DNA of 64,000 bases from Pseudaminobacter soli (ex Li et al. 2025) (GCF_003012705.1 NZ_PXYL01000007.1:186001-250000), one strand, 5' to 3'; positions 9,589-20,525 are shown, counted from the stretch's first letter. The notes: a model not told the origin generated them from the sequence alone. Numbers and translations are program-made.

Positions 9589-11214
9589 GTGAGCGACGAG
9601 GTAACGAACCAATCTCCGCCCTTGACCGGAGGCAACGCCTGGCGGGGCGATCCGTTGCTGGTTCAGCTTGCCGAAGATTTTTCGGAACCGGTGCGCAAGG
9701 ACCTCGATGGCATTGGTCGCTTCGTGCTGAGCGCCGAGGCGCAGGATCTCGCGCGGCTCGCCAACACCGAAACGCCGAAGCTCAGGACGCATGACCGGCA
9801 GGGCCGGCGGCTCGACGTGGTCGACTACCATCCGGCCTATCACGCCTTGATGCGCCGGTCAGTCACCAATGGACTGCATTCGTCGATCTGGGAGAATGGC
9901 GCGCACGAGACCGGCCGCCGCCACCAGGCGCGCGCTGCGCGCTTCTATCTTACCGCGCAGCTGGAAACGGGGCATCTTTGCCCCATCACCATGACCAGCG
10001 CGTCGCTGGCGGCGCTGATGGCGAGCCCAAAACTGTTTCGCGAATGGGCGCCGCGCATCACGACGCGCAAATACGACCAGGCTCAGAAGCCGCCGGTGGA
10101 AAAGACCGGGCTGACGCTCGGCATGGGCATGACCGAGAAGCAGGGCGGCACCGATGTGCGCGCCAACACCACCCGCGCCGAGCGCGCGGGCAGCGGCTTT
10201 TATCGCATCACCGGCCACAAATGGTTCATGTCGGCGCCGATGTCGGACGCCTTCCTGGTGCTGGCCCAGTCGCGTGAAGGACTGTCGAGCTTCCTGGTGC
10301 CGCGCATCCTCGGGGACGGCAACAGCAATGGCTTCCGCTTCCAGCGTCTCAAGGACAAGCTGGGCAACCGCTCCAACGCGTCTTCCGAGGTCGAGTTCGT
10401 CAACACAATCGGCGAGATGGTTGGCGAGCCGGGGCAGGGCGTGAAGACCATCATGGACATGGTGACGCTTACGCGACTCGATTGCGCCGTCGCTTCCTCG
10501 GGCATCATGCGCGCAGGCTTGGCCGAGGCCGTCAATCACACGCGCCATCGCCAGGTGTTCGGCGCCAATCTCATCGACCAGCCGCTGATGCAGCGCGTTC
10601 TGGCCGACATGGCGCTCGACGTTGCAGGTGCCACGGCGCTGTCGTTCCGCCTTGCGCGCTCTTTCGACGAGGCCGCGACCAATCGCGGCGAGGCGGCTTT
10701 TGCGCGCGTCATGACACCGGTGGTGAAATACTGGGTGTGCAAGATCGCTCCGGCGCTGCTCTATGAGGCGATGGAGTGCCTGGGCGGCAACGGCTATGTC
10801 GAGGAAATGCCTCTCGCCCGCTACTATCGCGAGGCCCCGGTCAACGCCATCTGGGAAGGCTCGGGCAATGTTATGGCGATCGACGTGCTGCGCGTTCTCA
10901 GCCGTGCTCCCGGTCTGTTCGACGACGTTCTCGCCAGTCTCGAGCAGGATCTCGGCACGAGCGGCCCCGGCACCACGGGCGTGCTGCGCGCGGCGCTTCA
11001 GGTGGCGTCGTCCGACGAAGGCTCGGCGCGCATCCTCACCGAACAGCTGGCGCTGTCAGCTGCGGCAGCCGAGCTGCGACGCATGGGGGCTGGGCGCATC
11101 GCCGACGCCTTCATCGAAACTCGCCTCGCCGGCCAGTGGCGCGGCACCTACGGCATGCTCGATGCGCGCCATGATGCGCGCATGATCATCGATACGCTCT
11201 ATCCGGTGATCTGA
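9589..11214 (+). CDS. aidB: AidB-type acyl-CoA dehydrogenase
   Basis: This 541-residue FAD flavoprotein belongs to the acyl-CoA dehydrogenase superfamily, AidB branch. AidB in E. coli belongs to the adaptive response to alkylation and binds DNA. Branch markers are the long N-terminal region with HALMRRSVTNGLHSS, the GMTEKQGGTDVRAN motif near residue 183 and MECLGGNGYVEE near residue 400. I chose GTG at 9589 because AAGGA sits 6 nt upstream; a TTG at 9583 abuts that site. No ada or other alkylation-repair gene lies nearby, and the 3' end overlaps the convergent AEC transporter by 16 nt. It could instead be an acyl-CoA dehydrogenase of unknown substrate. Confidence 0.88.
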   Translation: MSDEVTNQSPPLTGGNAWRGDPLLVQLAEDFSEPVRKDLDGIGRFVLSAEAQDLARLANTETPKLRTHDRQGRRLDVVDYHPAYHALMRRSVTNGLHSSIWENGAHETGRRHQARAARFYLTAQLETGHLCPITMTSASLAALMASPKLFREWAPRITTRKYDQAQKPPVEKTGLTLGMGMTEKQGGTDVRANTTRAERAGSGFYRITGHKWFMSAPMSDAFLVLAQSREGLSSFLVPRILGDGNSNGFRFQRLKDKLGNRSNASSEVEFVNTIGEMVGEPGQGVKTIMDMVTLTRLDCAVASSGIMRAGLAEAVNHTRHRQVFGANLIDQPLMQRVLADMALDVAGATALSFRLARSFDEAATNRGEAAFARVMTPVVKYWVCKIAPALLYEAMECLGGNGYVEEMPLARYYREAPVNAIWEGSGNVMAIDVLRVLSRAPGLFDDVLASLEQDLGTSGPGTTGVLRAALQVASSDEGSARILTEQLALSAAAAELRRMGAGRIADAFIETRLAGQWRGTYGMLDARHDARMIIDTLYPVI

Positions 11215-12134
11215 GCCGTCAGCGAAAGCACCGCCGGTATGGTCAGGAACGAGGCGGCCGTCTGCACGGTGGTGACGGCGGCGTAGAGCTCGGCATCGCC
11301 GCCAAGTTGGCGGGCGAGCAGGTAGCCGTTCATGGCGGTCGGCACCGCCGCGCACAGCGCGAGATAGGAAAGCTGGCTGCCAGTGACGCCGAAAGCCACG
11401 GCCGCGCCGACGAGCAGGGCCGGGAAAAGCGCTAGCTTCAGCATGACGGGCAACAGAAGCGCGACGCGCGGCCGCCACAGGTCGCCTAGGCGCAGGCCGG
11501 CGCCGATGGCCAGAAGCCCCATGCCGAGCGCTGCATTTCCGACCAGACCCAGCGTCTGGTTGAACGGGCCGTAAAGCTGGAAAGGCAGGCAGCGGAACAG
11601 GATCGCGGCGAGCGAGCCTAAAATCATTGGATTGATCGCCATGTCGCGGCCGATCTTGCGCCAGTTGGCGCTCCGGTCGGCAAAGCGGGTTACCAGAAGC
11701 ACCGTCGCGAGGTTGAGCGGAATGATGATGATCGCCATCACCAGCGCCACGACCGCGGTGCCTGCCGGAGGAAAAATCTTCTGGGCGATCGCGAGCGCCA
11801 TAAAACTGTTCCAGCGTGCGGCGGTTTGGAAAATTGAAGAAAACTCGGTCCGCTTCACGAGCCCGGTGCGATCGAGCAGGGGCCACAAGCCGCAGGTGAT
11901 CGTCACCATGGCGACGAGTGCAGCCGTCAGCGCCATCATCATCGCATCGAGTTCGAGCCCGCTGAAATCGGCGTTGTAGATGGTGACGAAAAGCAGCGCC
12001 GGATAGAGAAACCAGTAGCCGATCTGCTCGAGCCCGAGCCATGCGCCAGGATCGATCAGCGGCAGCCGGCGAAGCAGGTTTCCTCCCAGAATTAGCAGGA
12101 AGATCGGAAGGATACTTTCGAAGGCTGCAAGCAT
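11199..12134 (-). CDS. AEC-family transporter
   Basis: This 311-residue inner-membrane protein looks like the auxin-efflux-carrier family of secondary transporters. It has about ten hydrophobic segments arranged as two halves around a central hydrophilic loop. The N-terminal segment (FESILPIFLLILGGNLLRR) and the internal motifs NPMILGS and GNAALGMGLLAIGAGLRL are typical. Bacterial members carry organic acids or have unknown substrates, and this sequence does not decide between them. It is monocistronic, convergent with aidB, and divergent from the DUF6105-like gene across a 275-nt gap. Confidence 0.85.
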   Translation of the reverse strand: MLAAFESILPIFLLILGGNLLRRLPLIDPGAWLGLEQIGYWFLYPALLFVTIYNADFSGLELDAMMMALTAALVAMVTITCGLWPLLDRTGLVKRTEFSSIFQTAARWNSFMALAIAQKIFPPAGTAVVALVMAIIIIPLNLATVLLVTRFADRSANWRKIGRDMAINPMILGSLAAILFRCLPFQLYGPFNQTLGLVGNAALGMGLLAIGAGLRLGDLWRPRVALLLPVMLKLALFPALLVGAAVAFGVTGSQLSYLALCAAVPTAMNGYLLARQLGGDAELYAAVTTVQTAASFLTIPAVLSLTAQITG

Positions 12135-12409
12135 TGGATGAAAGCTGGTTGTCCGGAACGAGACTCAGGGGAGTGGAAAACGCCGGAACGAGCCTATCTC
12201 TTCCTTATCGCTATGAACAACTACCGGCTGTTAAGGTTAACAAATGGTTTCAATTGCGATGTCGCGGCTTCGGGGTCACTGTCTGTAGCTGGGGTAGGGG
12301 TACTCATGTTCAAGTATTTCGGGTCACGTGTGACTTCCGGAACGGCGACGCAATTTGCGCCGTTGCCCGCAGGGTGCATCCGCAAAGCCGGTCTCCGAGG
12401 AGTCCGCCG

Positions 12410-12706
12410 ATGCGCTATGTGATCACCCTGTGGGCCGCGCCTTTGCTGTTGTTCTGGGGCTGGTTCGGCCTGTCGTTCTACGACATCAATTTCGGCTACG
12501 TCATCCTGAGCCGTCAGCTGCATGACCTCGTCTTCAAGCTTTACGGCGAGGTTCTCGGCATAGATCCGGATACCATTCCGCTCCTGCTCGTCAGAGCCTG
12601 CATCTTCGACGCGTTCTTCTTGGCGGCAATTCTTGCCTTCCGCCGGCGCCGTCAGATAGGCGAATGGATGCGGGCGAGGAGCAAGACTTCAGTCCTCGAG
12701 GACTAA
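12410..12706 (+). CDS. Small membrane protein (DUF6105-like)
   Basis: This 98-residue protein has two clear hydrophobic segments, near residues 3-20 and 65-82, and a basic Arg-rich end ([16 protein letters not shown]). It starts [20 protein letters not shown] and resembles short rhizobial membrane proteins of the DUF6105 type. A GAGGAG Shine-Dalgarno lies 7 nt before ATG 12410. The last 4 nt overlap the convergent ruvX stop. Function is unknown; the family name is from memory and moderately sure. Confidence 0.72.
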   Translation: MRYVITLWAAPLLLFWGWFGLSFYDINFGYVILSRQLHDLVFKLYGEVLGIDPDTIPLLLVRACIFDAFFLAAILAFRRRRQIGEWMRARSKTSVLED

Positions 12707-13188
12707 TCCGATCCGGTTTCGCGGCGAAGGGTGTGAAGCCGGTCGAGCACGCCCTGCAAGATGAAGGCGGCGGCCGCCGAATCGATCTTCGTCTTCCGCT
12801 TGGCGCGCGACATGTCCATCTCGATCAGGCTGCGCTCGGCCGCGACGGTCGATAGCCGCTCGTCCCAGAAGGCGAAGGGCAGGTCGGTCAGCCTGGCGAT
12901 ATTGCGCACGAATGCGCGCGAAGCCTGCGCGCGAGGGCCTTCGCTGCCGTCCATGTTGACGGGCAGGCCAATCACCACTGCACCGGTGTTTTCCTTGCCC
13001 AGAAGATCGAGCAGGCTGGCTGCGTCGATGGAGAATTTTTTCCGGAGGATGACCGGGCGGGGATGGGCGAAGGACAGGCCGCGATCCGAGACGGCGACGC
13101 CGATCGTCTTTTCGCCGAGATCCAGCCCGGCCAGTGTCTTGCCGCCTGCGAGTGTCTGCGGCAGGTCCTCGATCGCGACGATGTTCAA
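12703..13188 (-). CDS. ruvX: Putative pre-16S rRNA nuclease / Holliday junction resolvase-like RuvX (YqgF)
   Basis: YqgF/RuvX is an RNase H-fold nuclease implicated in processing the 5' end of pre-16S rRNA. The 161-residue protein has the family's first acidic motif [14 protein letters not shown] near residue 21, then [14 protein letters not shown] near residue 94 and WDERLST near residue 118. The final acidic position is in [13 protein letters not shown]. It is divergent from the UPF0173 hydrolase, with 78 nt between the starts, and overlaps the DUF6105-like gene tail to tail by 4 nt. Confidence 0.93.
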   Translation of the reverse strand: MNIVAIEDLPQTLAGGKTLAGLDLGEKTIGVAVSDRGLSFAHPRPVILRKKFSIDAASLLDLLGKENTGAVVIGLPVNMDGSEGPRAQASRAFVRNIARLTDLPFAFWDERLSTVAAERSLIEMDMSRAKRKTKIDSAAAAFILQGVLDRLHTLRRETGSD

Positions 13189-13266
13189 GGGCGCGTGGCT
13201 TTCCTTTTGACTTGGCTTCGCCGCCTTCTATCCTTTGAACGAGAGAAAATCGAGGAGTCGGCTGCG

Positions 13267-13971
13267 ATGAAAATCACCTGGTACGGGCAATCCGCGTTTC
13301 GCGTGGAAGTGGGCAAGGCCAAGATCCTGATCGACCCGTTCATCCAGAACCCGCTCTGGAAGGGAGGCTGGGAAGGCCCTGCCGAGGGCGTCACCCATGT
13401 GCTGCTTACCCACGGCCACAACGACCACATCGGCGATTCCGTAGCGATCCTGAAGAAGACCGGCGCGCAGCTCGTCGCCAATTTCGAGATCTGCATGTAT
13501 CTGGTCGGGCAGGGCGTTAGCGGTGACCAGATCAATCCCGGCAATCATGGCGGCACGGTCGATTGCGGCGGCTTCACCACCACTTTCGTCAATGCGCTCC
13601 ATTCCTCATCATATGCCGGCGAGGGCGGGACCAACACCTATCTCGGCAATCCGGCCGGGCTCATCCTGCATTTTCCGGACGACCGCACGCTCTACCACAT
13701 GGGCGACACCGACATCTTCTCCGACATGGCGCTGATCAACGAACTGCATGAGCCGCAGATCGGCATCGTGCCGGTCGGAGACCGCTTCACCATGGGCGGC
13801 GCGGTGGCCGCGCTCGCCTGCCGGCGCTTCTTCAATTTCGAGACGGTGATCCCCTGCCACTACAAGACCTTCCCGATGCTCGACCAGACGCCGGACAAGT
13901 TCATTGCCGGCATGGAGGGCTCGGGCGTCGAGATCGTCGTACCAAATCTGGGCGAAACCAAAGAGATTTAG
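13267..13971 (+). CDS. UPF0173 metal-dependent hydrolase (metallo-beta-lactamase fold)
   Basis: This 234-residue cytosolic protein has the metallo-beta-lactamase fold of the UPF0173 family. The metal motif [10 protein letters not shown] lies near residue 50. Further ligand positions are an HSS segment near residue 116, GDTDIFSD near residue 147 and PCHYKTFP near residue 197. It starts at ATG 13267 ([11 protein letters not shown]), the usual start of the family. The physiological substrate is not known. It stands alone between divergent ruvX and the gat operon. Confidence 0.9.
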   Translation: MKITWYGQSAFRVEVGKAKILIDPFIQNPLWKGGWEGPAEGVTHVLLTHGHNDHIGDSVAILKKTGAQLVANFEICMYLVGQGVSGDQINPGNHGGTVDCGGFTTTFVNALHSSSYAGEGGTNTYLGNPAGLILHFPDDRTLYHMGDTDIFSDMALINELHEPQIGIVPVGDRFTMGGAVAALACRRFFNFETVIPCHYKTFPMLDQTPDKFIAGMEGSGVEIVVPNLGETKEI

Positions 13972-14070
13972 CTTCTCGAAGCTCCGGCGCGGACATCAAT
14001 GTTGCGCGCCGCGCCGGGCGCCGCTATAGCCCAAACACGATAACCAGCCCGGTTTTCCGGAGAATCCCTG

Positions 14071-14358
14071 ATGTCCGTTGATATAGCCACCGTTAAGCGC
14101 GTCGCGCACCTTGCCCGCATTGCCGTCACCGAAGAGGATGCCGAGCGTATGACGGGCGAACTGAACGCCATTCTCGGCTTCGTCGAGCAATTGAACGAAG
14201 TCGATGTGAGTGGCGTCGAGCCGATGACCTCCGTAACGCCTATGGCGATGAAGAAGCGCGAGGATATTGTCACCGACGGCAGCAAGGCGGCGGATATCGT
14301 CGCCAACGCTCCGTCCACCGAAGAGAATTTCTTCCTCGTTCCCAAGGTGGTGGAGTAA
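14071..14358 (+). CDS. gatC: Glu-tRNA(Gln)/Asp-tRNA(Asn) amidotransferase subunit C
   Basis: GatC is the small belt subunit that stabilises GatA and GatB in the complex converting misacylated Glu-tRNA(Gln), and often Asp-tRNA(Asn), to the amidated form. The 95-residue protein matches the family in length. It has the [19 protein letters not shown] start and the [19 protein letters not shown] middle. It is followed by a GNAT gene after 6 nt and then gatA. gatB is not in this window and must lie elsewhere if the pathway is complete. Confidence 0.96.
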   Translation: MSVDIATVKRVAHLARIAVTEEDAERMTGELNAILGFVEQLNEVDVSGVEPMTSVTPMAMKKREDIVTDGSKAADIVANAPSTEENFFLVPKVVE

Positions 14359-14364
14359 CGCTTC

Positions 14365-14829
14365 GTGGCCCTCGCGATCGCGACCGAAAGCCCGTTGCAG
14401 GACGATGTGCGCGGCCTGATCGCCGAGCTCAACGCCACCTTGCTCGAGTTGACGCCGCCGGAGTTCTGCTTCCACATGACCGCGGAGCAGATGGCCGGGC
14501 CTGAGACCACCGTTTTCATTGCCCGCGACGGGTGCGAGGTGGTGGCTTGCGGGGCGCTGAAGCGGCACGATGGCGATCTCGGTGAGGTCAAGCGCATGTT
14601 TACGCGCCCCTCGCATCGCGGCCGGCGTATCGGCTTCGAGATCGTGGGCCGCATCGAGGCGCTGGCGCGCAGCGAGGGTATTTCGCGGCTGGTGCTTGAA
14701 ACCGGCGACCGGCACCCGGCCGCCTGGGCCATCTACGAGCGCGCCGGCTTTACGCGCTGCGGCCCTGTGCTCGACTATCCGGATTCGGAATGGTCGGTGT
14801 TTTACGAGAAGAATTTGCAGGCTGAATGA
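14365..14829 (+). CDS. GNAT-family N-acetyltransferase inside the gat operon
   Basis: This 154-residue acetyltransferase has the GNAT fold. The acetyl-CoA loop is [15 protein letters not shown] near residue 88. The C-terminal FTRCGP and YEKNL strands resemble the small PaiA/YvbK-like GNATs. It starts at GTG 14365, 6 nt after gatC, and its stop overlaps the gatA start (ATGA), so it should be co-translated with gatA. The substrate is unknown, and a role in tRNA amidation is not implied by the sequence. Confidence 0.88.
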   Translation: MALAIATESPLQDDVRGLIAELNATLLELTPPEFCFHMTAEQMAGPETTVFIARDGCEVVACGALKRHDGDLGEVKRMFTRPSHRGRRIGFEIVGRIEALARSEGISRLVLETGDRHPAAWAIYERAGFTRCGPVLDYPDSEWSVFYEKNLQAE

Positions 14830-16313
14830 CGATGAGCAACCTGACCAGACTGACCATTTCCGAGGCCCGCTCCAAGCTCCGCGCCAAGGAGATCAAGGCG
14901 ACCGAGCTAACCGACGCCTATCTCGACGCGATCGATGCGGCCAACGGCGAGTTCAACGCCTATGTTACCGTCACGCACGACAAGGCGCGTGACATGGCCA
15001 AGGCTTCCGACGAAAAGCTCGTCAGGGGCGAGGGCGGTGCGCTGGAAGGCATTCCGCTCGGCATCAAGGACCTGTTCGCCACCGAGGGCGTTCACACCCA
15101 GGCCTGCAGCCATGTGCTGGACGGCTTCAGGCCGCGCTATGAATCGACGGTCACCGCCAATCTCTGGGCCGACGGCGCCGTCATGCTGGGCAAGCTCAAC
15201 ATGGACGAGTTCGCCATGGGCTCCTCCAACGAGACGTCCTACTACGGCGCGGTGACCAACCCGTGGCGCGCGGCCGGCTCGAACAAGCAGCTCGTTCCCG
15301 GCGGCTCCTCCGGCGGTTCGGCTGCTGCGGTTGCCGCCTGGCTGTGCGCCGGCGCCACCGCCACCGACACCGGCGGCTCCATCCGTCAGCCGGCGGCCTT
15401 CACCGGTACGGTCGGCATCAAGCCGACCTATGGCCGTGTGTCGCGCTGGGGCACGGTGGCCTTCGCCTCCTCGCTCGATCAGGCAGGCCCGATTTCGCGC
15501 GACGTGCGCGACGCCGCGATCATGCTGAAGTCGATGGCTTCGGTTGACGGCAAGGACACGACCTCCGTCGACCTGCCGGTGCCGGACTACGAGGCTGCCA
15601 TCGGTCGCTCGGTGAAGGGCATGAAGATCGGCATTCCGAAGGAATACCGCGTCGACGGTATGCCCGCCGATATCGAGGCGCTGTGGCAGAAGGGCATTGC
15701 CTGGCTGAAGGAAGCCGGTGCCGAGATCGTCGACATCTCGCTGCCGCACACGAAATACGCGCTGCCGGCCTATTACATCGTCGCGCCGGCGGAAGCCTCG
15801 TCCAACCTCGCGCGCTATGATGGCGTCCGCTACGGCCTGCGCGTGCCGGGCAAGGACATCATCGAGATGTACGAGAACACCCGCGCTGCCGGTTTCGGCC
15901 GAGAGGTCAAGCGCCGCATCATGATCGGCACCTATGTGCTGTCGGCCGGCTACTACGACGCCTACTATCTGCAGGCGCAGAAGGTTCGCACGCTGATCAA
16001 GAAGGACTTCGAGGACGCCTTCGCTGCTGGCATCGACGTCATCCTGACGCCGGCCACCCCGTCGGCCGCCTTCGGCGTCGCCGATCAGGAGATGGCGAGC
16101 GATCCGGTGAAAATGTACCTCAACGACATCTTCACCGTGACGGTGAACATGGCCGGCCTGCCGGGCATCGCCGTTCCGGCCGGTATGGACGCCAACGGCC
16201 TGCCGCTCGGGCTCCAGCTCATCGGCCGTCCCTTCGACGAGGAGACGCTGTTCCAGACCGCCCATGTCATCGAGCAGGCGGCCGGACGGTTCGAACCGGC
16301 AAAGTGGTGGTAG
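14826..16313 (+). CDS. gatA: Glu-tRNA(Gln)/Asp-tRNA(Asn) amidotransferase subunit A
   Basis: GatA is the glutaminase subunit that releases ammonia for amidation of misacylated tRNA. The 495-residue protein belongs to the amidase-signature family and shows the Lys-cisSer-Ser triad. Lys81 is in [10 protein letters not shown], Ser161 in [14 protein letters not shown] and Ser185 in [10 protein letters not shown]. It overlaps the preceding GNAT gene by 4 nt. ATG 14826 and ATG 14832 are both possible starts, and the first gives the overlap. The sharp fit to GatA, together with gatC upstream, argues against a generic amidase. Confidence 0.97.
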   Translation: MTMSNLTRLTISEARSKLRAKEIKATELTDAYLDAIDAANGEFNAYVTVTHDKARDMAKASDEKLVRGEGGALEGIPLGIKDLFATEGVHTQACSHVLDGFRPRYESTVTANLWADGAVMLGKLNMDEFAMGSSNETSYYGAVTNPWRAAGSNKQLVPGGSSGGSAAAVAAWLCAGATATDTGGSIRQPAAFTGTVGIKPTYGRVSRWGTVAFASSLDQAGPISRDVRDAAIMLKSMASVDGKDTTSVDLPVPDYEAAIGRSVKGMKIGIPKEYRVDGMPADIEALWQKGIAWLKEAGAEIVDISLPHTKYALPAYYIVAPAEASSNLARYDGVRYGLRVPGKDIIEMYENTRAAGFGREVKRRIMIGTYVLSAGYYDAYYLQAQKVRTLIKKDFEDAFAAGIDVILTPATPSAAFGVADQEMASDPVKMYLNDIFTVTVNMAGLPGIAVPAGMDANGLPLGLQLIGRPFDEETLFQTAHVIEQAAGRFEPAKWW

Positions 16314-16340
16314 GCAGATTCTGCCACCCAAGCATCGCAC

Positions 16341-16363
16341 CGAAAGGCGCCCGGCGTTTTTCG
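16341..16363 (+). terminator. Possible terminator of the gat operon
   Basis: Arms 16341-16351 and 16353-16363 can pair (with two G-U pairs and an opened centre). The T run sits inside the 3' arm rather than after it. An outer GCATCG/CGATGC pair (16332-16337 and 16362-16367) competes with it. Position 28 nt after gatA fits a terminator, but the form is not canonical. Confidence 0.35.
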
Positions 16364-16435
16364 ATGCTCGCTCAGAATGTTAGATCGTCCTTCGTGCGTC
16401 CAGATGGGCGCACGGCGATCTAATGGGGTGACGGA

Positions 16436-17230
16436 ATGTTCTTTGTCGTTTCCAAGGTCTTCTGGTTTTTCATCCAGCCCTTGAACCTCTCGCTGTTCCT
16501 GCTGCTGGCCGGCGTCGTTGCCCTGCTTGCGGGCTGGCGACGCCTGGCGATCACCGGGTGCCTTGGCGGCCTTGTAATCCTCGCGCTCGCGACCTGGACC
16601 TCGCTCGGCGCCATCCTGCTCAACCCGCTCGAGGAGCGCTTCCAGCGCCCGAACCTACCCGAAAAAGTCGACGGCATCGTCGTGCTGGGCGGCGGCCTCG
16701 AAGGCGCGATCAACCTCGCGCGCGGCGGTTATGAGCTGAACCGGGCCGGCGACCGGTTCGTCGAGACGGCAATCCTCGCGCGGCGTTTCCCCGATGCCAG
16801 GATCGTTGTGTCCGGCGGTGTCGGCTCGCTCATCCTCGACGGCGAGGGCGATGCGGCGACGGCCGAGCGACTGCTGACCGCGCTCGGCGTCGAGCGCGAG
16901 CGCTTGGTGCTCGAAAACGACTCGCGCAACACCTACGAAAACGCCGTCTTCACCAAGCGGCTCGTATCGCCCAAGCCGGGCGAAACCTGGCTTCTGGTCA
17001 CCTCGGCCTTCCACATGCCGCGTTCGATGGCGCTGTTCCGCAAGGCAGATTTTGAAGTGCTGCCGTGGCCGGTCGACTATCGCACTTCGGGTCAGGAGGG
17101 CGTGGGCCTGCTGCGCGACGACCCGGCGGACGCGCTGCAGAACACAACAATGGCCATCCGCGAATGGATCGGGCTCGTCGCCTACTGGCTGTCGGGAAAG
17201 ATCGCGTCACCCTTCCCCGGGCCGGCCTGA
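16436..17230 (+). CDS. YdcF/ElyC/SanA-family (DUF218) membrane protein
   Basis: This 264-residue protein has two N-terminal membrane segments (about 5-45) and then a DUF218 domain facing the periplasm. Domain motifs include VDGIVVLGGGLEG near residue 77, the sugar/nucleotide-like ARRFPDARIVVSGG near residue 118, ENDSRNTYENAVF near residue 161 and VTSAFHMPRSM near residue 185. ElyC and SanA relatives affect peptidoglycan and envelope integrity at low temperature or under antibiotic stress. A specific role here is not shown. The 3' end overlaps the convergent DUF599 gene by 49 nt. Confidence 0.88.
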   Translation: MFFVVSKVFWFFIQPLNLSLFLLLAGVVALLAGWRRLAITGCLGGLVILALATWTSLGAILLNPLEERFQRPNLPEKVDGIVVLGGGLEGAINLARGGYELNRAGDRFVETAILARRFPDARIVVSGGVGSLILDGEGDAATAERLLTALGVERERLVLENDSRNTYENAVFTKRLVSPKPGETWLLVTSAFHMPRSMALFRKADFEVLPWPVDYRTSGQEGVGLLRDDPADALQNTTMAIREWIGLVAYWLSGKIASPFPGPA

Positions 17231-17925
17231 TCTGGCTCAAGCACTGCGCGCCGGGCGGCGGAGAAGAACTGCCGGCGCATCAACACCGCCAGCAGGATGA
17301 GCGTGGTGACGACGAATACACCGGCATTCACGAACCAGCCCAGATAGCCGAGCGAAAAGAAGATCGCCCGCAAGCCGGCGTTGAAATGCTTGCCGGCCAG
17401 CACGTTCATGCGCGTGGCGCGACGCACCGCCGCTTCCATGCTGGGGCTGTGCGTGCCTTCGCCCTGCATCGGCACCGCTCCCACGAGGATGGAGCAGTAG
17501 TTGAACAGCCGGTAAGACCAGCCGAACTTGAAGAAGGCATAGGCCAGGATGATGATCAGGCCGAGGACCTTGATCTCGAAGGTCGAGCGCGAGGGCGCAG
17601 CTGCAAAGGGCAGGTCGGCCAGTACCGTCAGAACATGGTCGGATGCTCCGAGCAGCGCAAAGCAGCCGCCCACCGCAATCAACGAGCTTGAGGCGAAGAA
17701 CGCCGTACCCTGCTGCAAGCCCACCATGATGCTGGTGTCGATCATGCGCAGCTCGCGCCGCGCCATGGTCCGCATCCAGGCCTCGCGCTGCGCGTTCATC
17801 GCCCTGGTCAGCGAGATGCGGCGCACGAGGTGGCCATCGACGGTCAGCGTATGCACGGCCCATGCCGCCAGGAAGAAGGCGAGCGCGGCGAGATCAGGGA
17901 TCGTCAGCTGCAGAGAATCGAGCAT
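17182..17925 (-). CDS. DUF599 membrane protein
   Basis: This 247-residue integral membrane protein has about four hydrophobic segments. It carries family-typical stretches such as MNAQREAWMRTMARRELRM near residue 43, FKFGWSYRLFNYCSILVGA near residue 135 and AGKHFNAGLRAIFFSLGYL near residue 175. DUF599 is widespread in alphaproteobacteria without a defined function. It is monocistronic, converges with the YdcF-like gene, and diverges from the micro-ORF unit at 18.0 kb. Confidence 0.88.
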   Translation of the reverse strand: MLDSLQLTIPDLAALAFFLAAWAVHTLTVDGHLVRRISLTRAMNAQREAWMRTMARRELRMIDTSIMVGLQQGTAFFASSSLIAVGGCFALLGASDHVLTVLADLPFAAAPSRSTFEIKVLGLIIILAYAFFKFGWSYRLFNYCSILVGAVPMQGEGTHSPSMEAAVRRATRMNVLAGKHFNAGLRAIFFSLGYLGWFVNAGVFVVTTLILLAVLMRRQFFSAARRAVLEPDQAGPGKGDAIFPDSQ

Positions 17926-18074
17926 TTTGCGAGCTTATCACGGCCCTGATGGACCATCGCAAGCCCGGTTGGCCGCGCGCCAGGCGGGCACAATTTCGAC
18001 ATACAGCTTTCCACTTCGTTGATAGTGCTTTCGCAATAAGCGGATGATTTTATTCGAGTTGTAAGGAGGCTTGC

Positions 18075-18203
18075 ATGGCAGCTATGCGCCGGCGCCATGT
18101 TTTCGCCTCTTTTTGCAGTTGCGAAAGGGCCCGCGAAGACGTATCTCTCGCGCAGTTGCGGGGTGGGAAAACGCGGCGAGAAAGCCGTCCGCACAGGTTC
18201 TGA
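18075..18203 (+). CDS. Candidate 42-aa basic, Cys-containing small ORF
   Basis: A perfect Shine-Dalgarno AAGGAGG (18063-18069) stands 5 nt before ATG 18075, the strongest ribosome-binding site I noticed in the window. The predicted product is Arg-rich with two close cysteines (FASFCSCERAR) and has no membrane segment. I recognise no homologue. Its stop lies 17 nt before the next small ORF, and both precede a strong terminator. It could be a leader peptide controlling that ORF, a true small protein, or a chance ORF on a small RNA. Confidence 0.4.
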   Translation: MAAMRRRHVFASFCSCERAREDVSLAQLRGGKTRRESRPHRF

Positions 18204-18220
18204 GGATAGAAACACACATC

Positions 18221-18349
18221 ATGGACGAACACGTTCAGAAGTCCTGCTGGGGTCTGACGGCCAAGGCAGTGCTAGGGTTTGCCGGTATCATTCTTCTCGC
18301 CTGGCTCGTGAGCGGCGCCGACAAGGTCGCCGTGGTCGCCGCGGGTTGA
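18221..18349 (+). CDS. Candidate 42-aa single-pass membrane protein
   Basis: The product (MDEHVQKSCWGLTAKAVL at the start) has one strong hydrophobic segment at about residues 13-30, flanked by charged ends, as expected for a single-pass membrane microprotein. A GAGGA sequence lies 14 nt before the ATG, which is rather far. A strong intrinsic terminator follows 27 nt after the stop. Transcription is therefore likely, but the function is unknown. Confidence 0.5.
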   Translation: MDEHVQKSCWGLTAKAVLGFAGIILLAWLVSGADKVAVVAAG

Positions 18350-18375
18350 TCCAGCCGGTCATTTCCGGAATTCTG

Positions 18376-18406
18376 AAAGAGGCGCGGGGCTCTCCGCGTC
18401 TCTTTT
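18376..18406 (+). terminator. Intrinsic terminator after the small-ORF unit
   Basis: Arms 18376-18387 and 18394-18405 form a 12-bp stem with one G-T pair and a 6-nt loop, ending in TTTT. It closes the micro-ORF unit upstream of sdaA. Confidence 0.75.
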
Positions 18407-18540
18407 GCTTTGAGGCTTTGCCTCATGTCGTTGGCGAAGCAATCAAAGTCGGGAAGCGCCTAGCTTCGACCGACAAAAGCGCACAATCATCCATATATTA
18501 AGGCCAGACTCGCGTCGCATTCACTGGAGATCGCCCGCCC

Positions 18541-19941
<1,401 letters not shown>

Positions 19942-20024
19942 GGCGGTTCGGCCTACGAACGGTCTCCAGCGCTCCTGTGGACAACCGGCTTGTCGATAAC
20001 AGGCGCCGGGAGTAAATCACGGCC

Positions 20025-20462
20025 ATGGCCCTCAACCTGATAAAGCTCTGCGTCGGCTGCGACAGCGTCGAAGATCTGGAAGAATGGATTGCCTTTCGCC
20101 TCGACGAGCGCCGGCGCGCCGGCGAGCCCGTCGAGCAGTACCACACGACCCGCATGATGCCGACGCGCGGCGAGGAAATCCTCGGCGGCGGCTCGCTCTA
20201 TTGGGTCATCAAAGGGAACGTCCAATGCCGGCAAAGGCTGTTGGAAATTCGGCCTATCGTCGATGACGAGGGGATTTCGCGCTGCCAGTTGGTGCTGGAG
20301 CCGGTCGTCGTCCGCACCGAATGGCAGCCGCGTCGTGCCTTCCAGGGCTGGCGCTACCTGAAGGCCGATGATGCCCCAGCCGATCTTGGCGCTGGCCGTG
20401 CAGGACTTGCGGAAATGCCCGCCAAGCTCAGGCAGGAACTGGCCGATCTCGGCCTTCTTTGA
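20025..20462 (+). CDS. DUF1489 family protein
   Basis: This 145-residue soluble protein matches the alphaproteobacterial DUF1489 family. It begins MALNLIKLCVGCDSVEDLE and has the conserved HTTRMMPTR, GGSLYWVIKG and FQGWRYL segments. Function is unknown. It lies 83 nt after sdaA and 63 nt before the VWA gene, all on the same strand, so it may share transcription. Confidence 0.9.
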   Translation: MALNLIKLCVGCDSVEDLEEWIAFRLDERRRAGEPVEQYHTTRMMPTRGEEILGGGSLYWVIKGNVQCRQRLLEIRPIVDDEGISRCQLVLEPVVVRTEWQPRRAFQGWRYLKADDAPADLGAGRAGLAEMPAKLRQELADLGLL

Positions 20463-20525
20463 AGAGTTTTTCCGAGTAGCCTGCACCCACTTGCAAGCTT
20501 CGAGGGTGCGCTACATCTTCTTGGC

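Noticed and set aside
12307-12423. 38-codon ORF overlapping the start of the DUF6105-like gene
   Set aside because: It has a weak ribosome-binding site and no recognisable product, and the downstream gene has a much better start.
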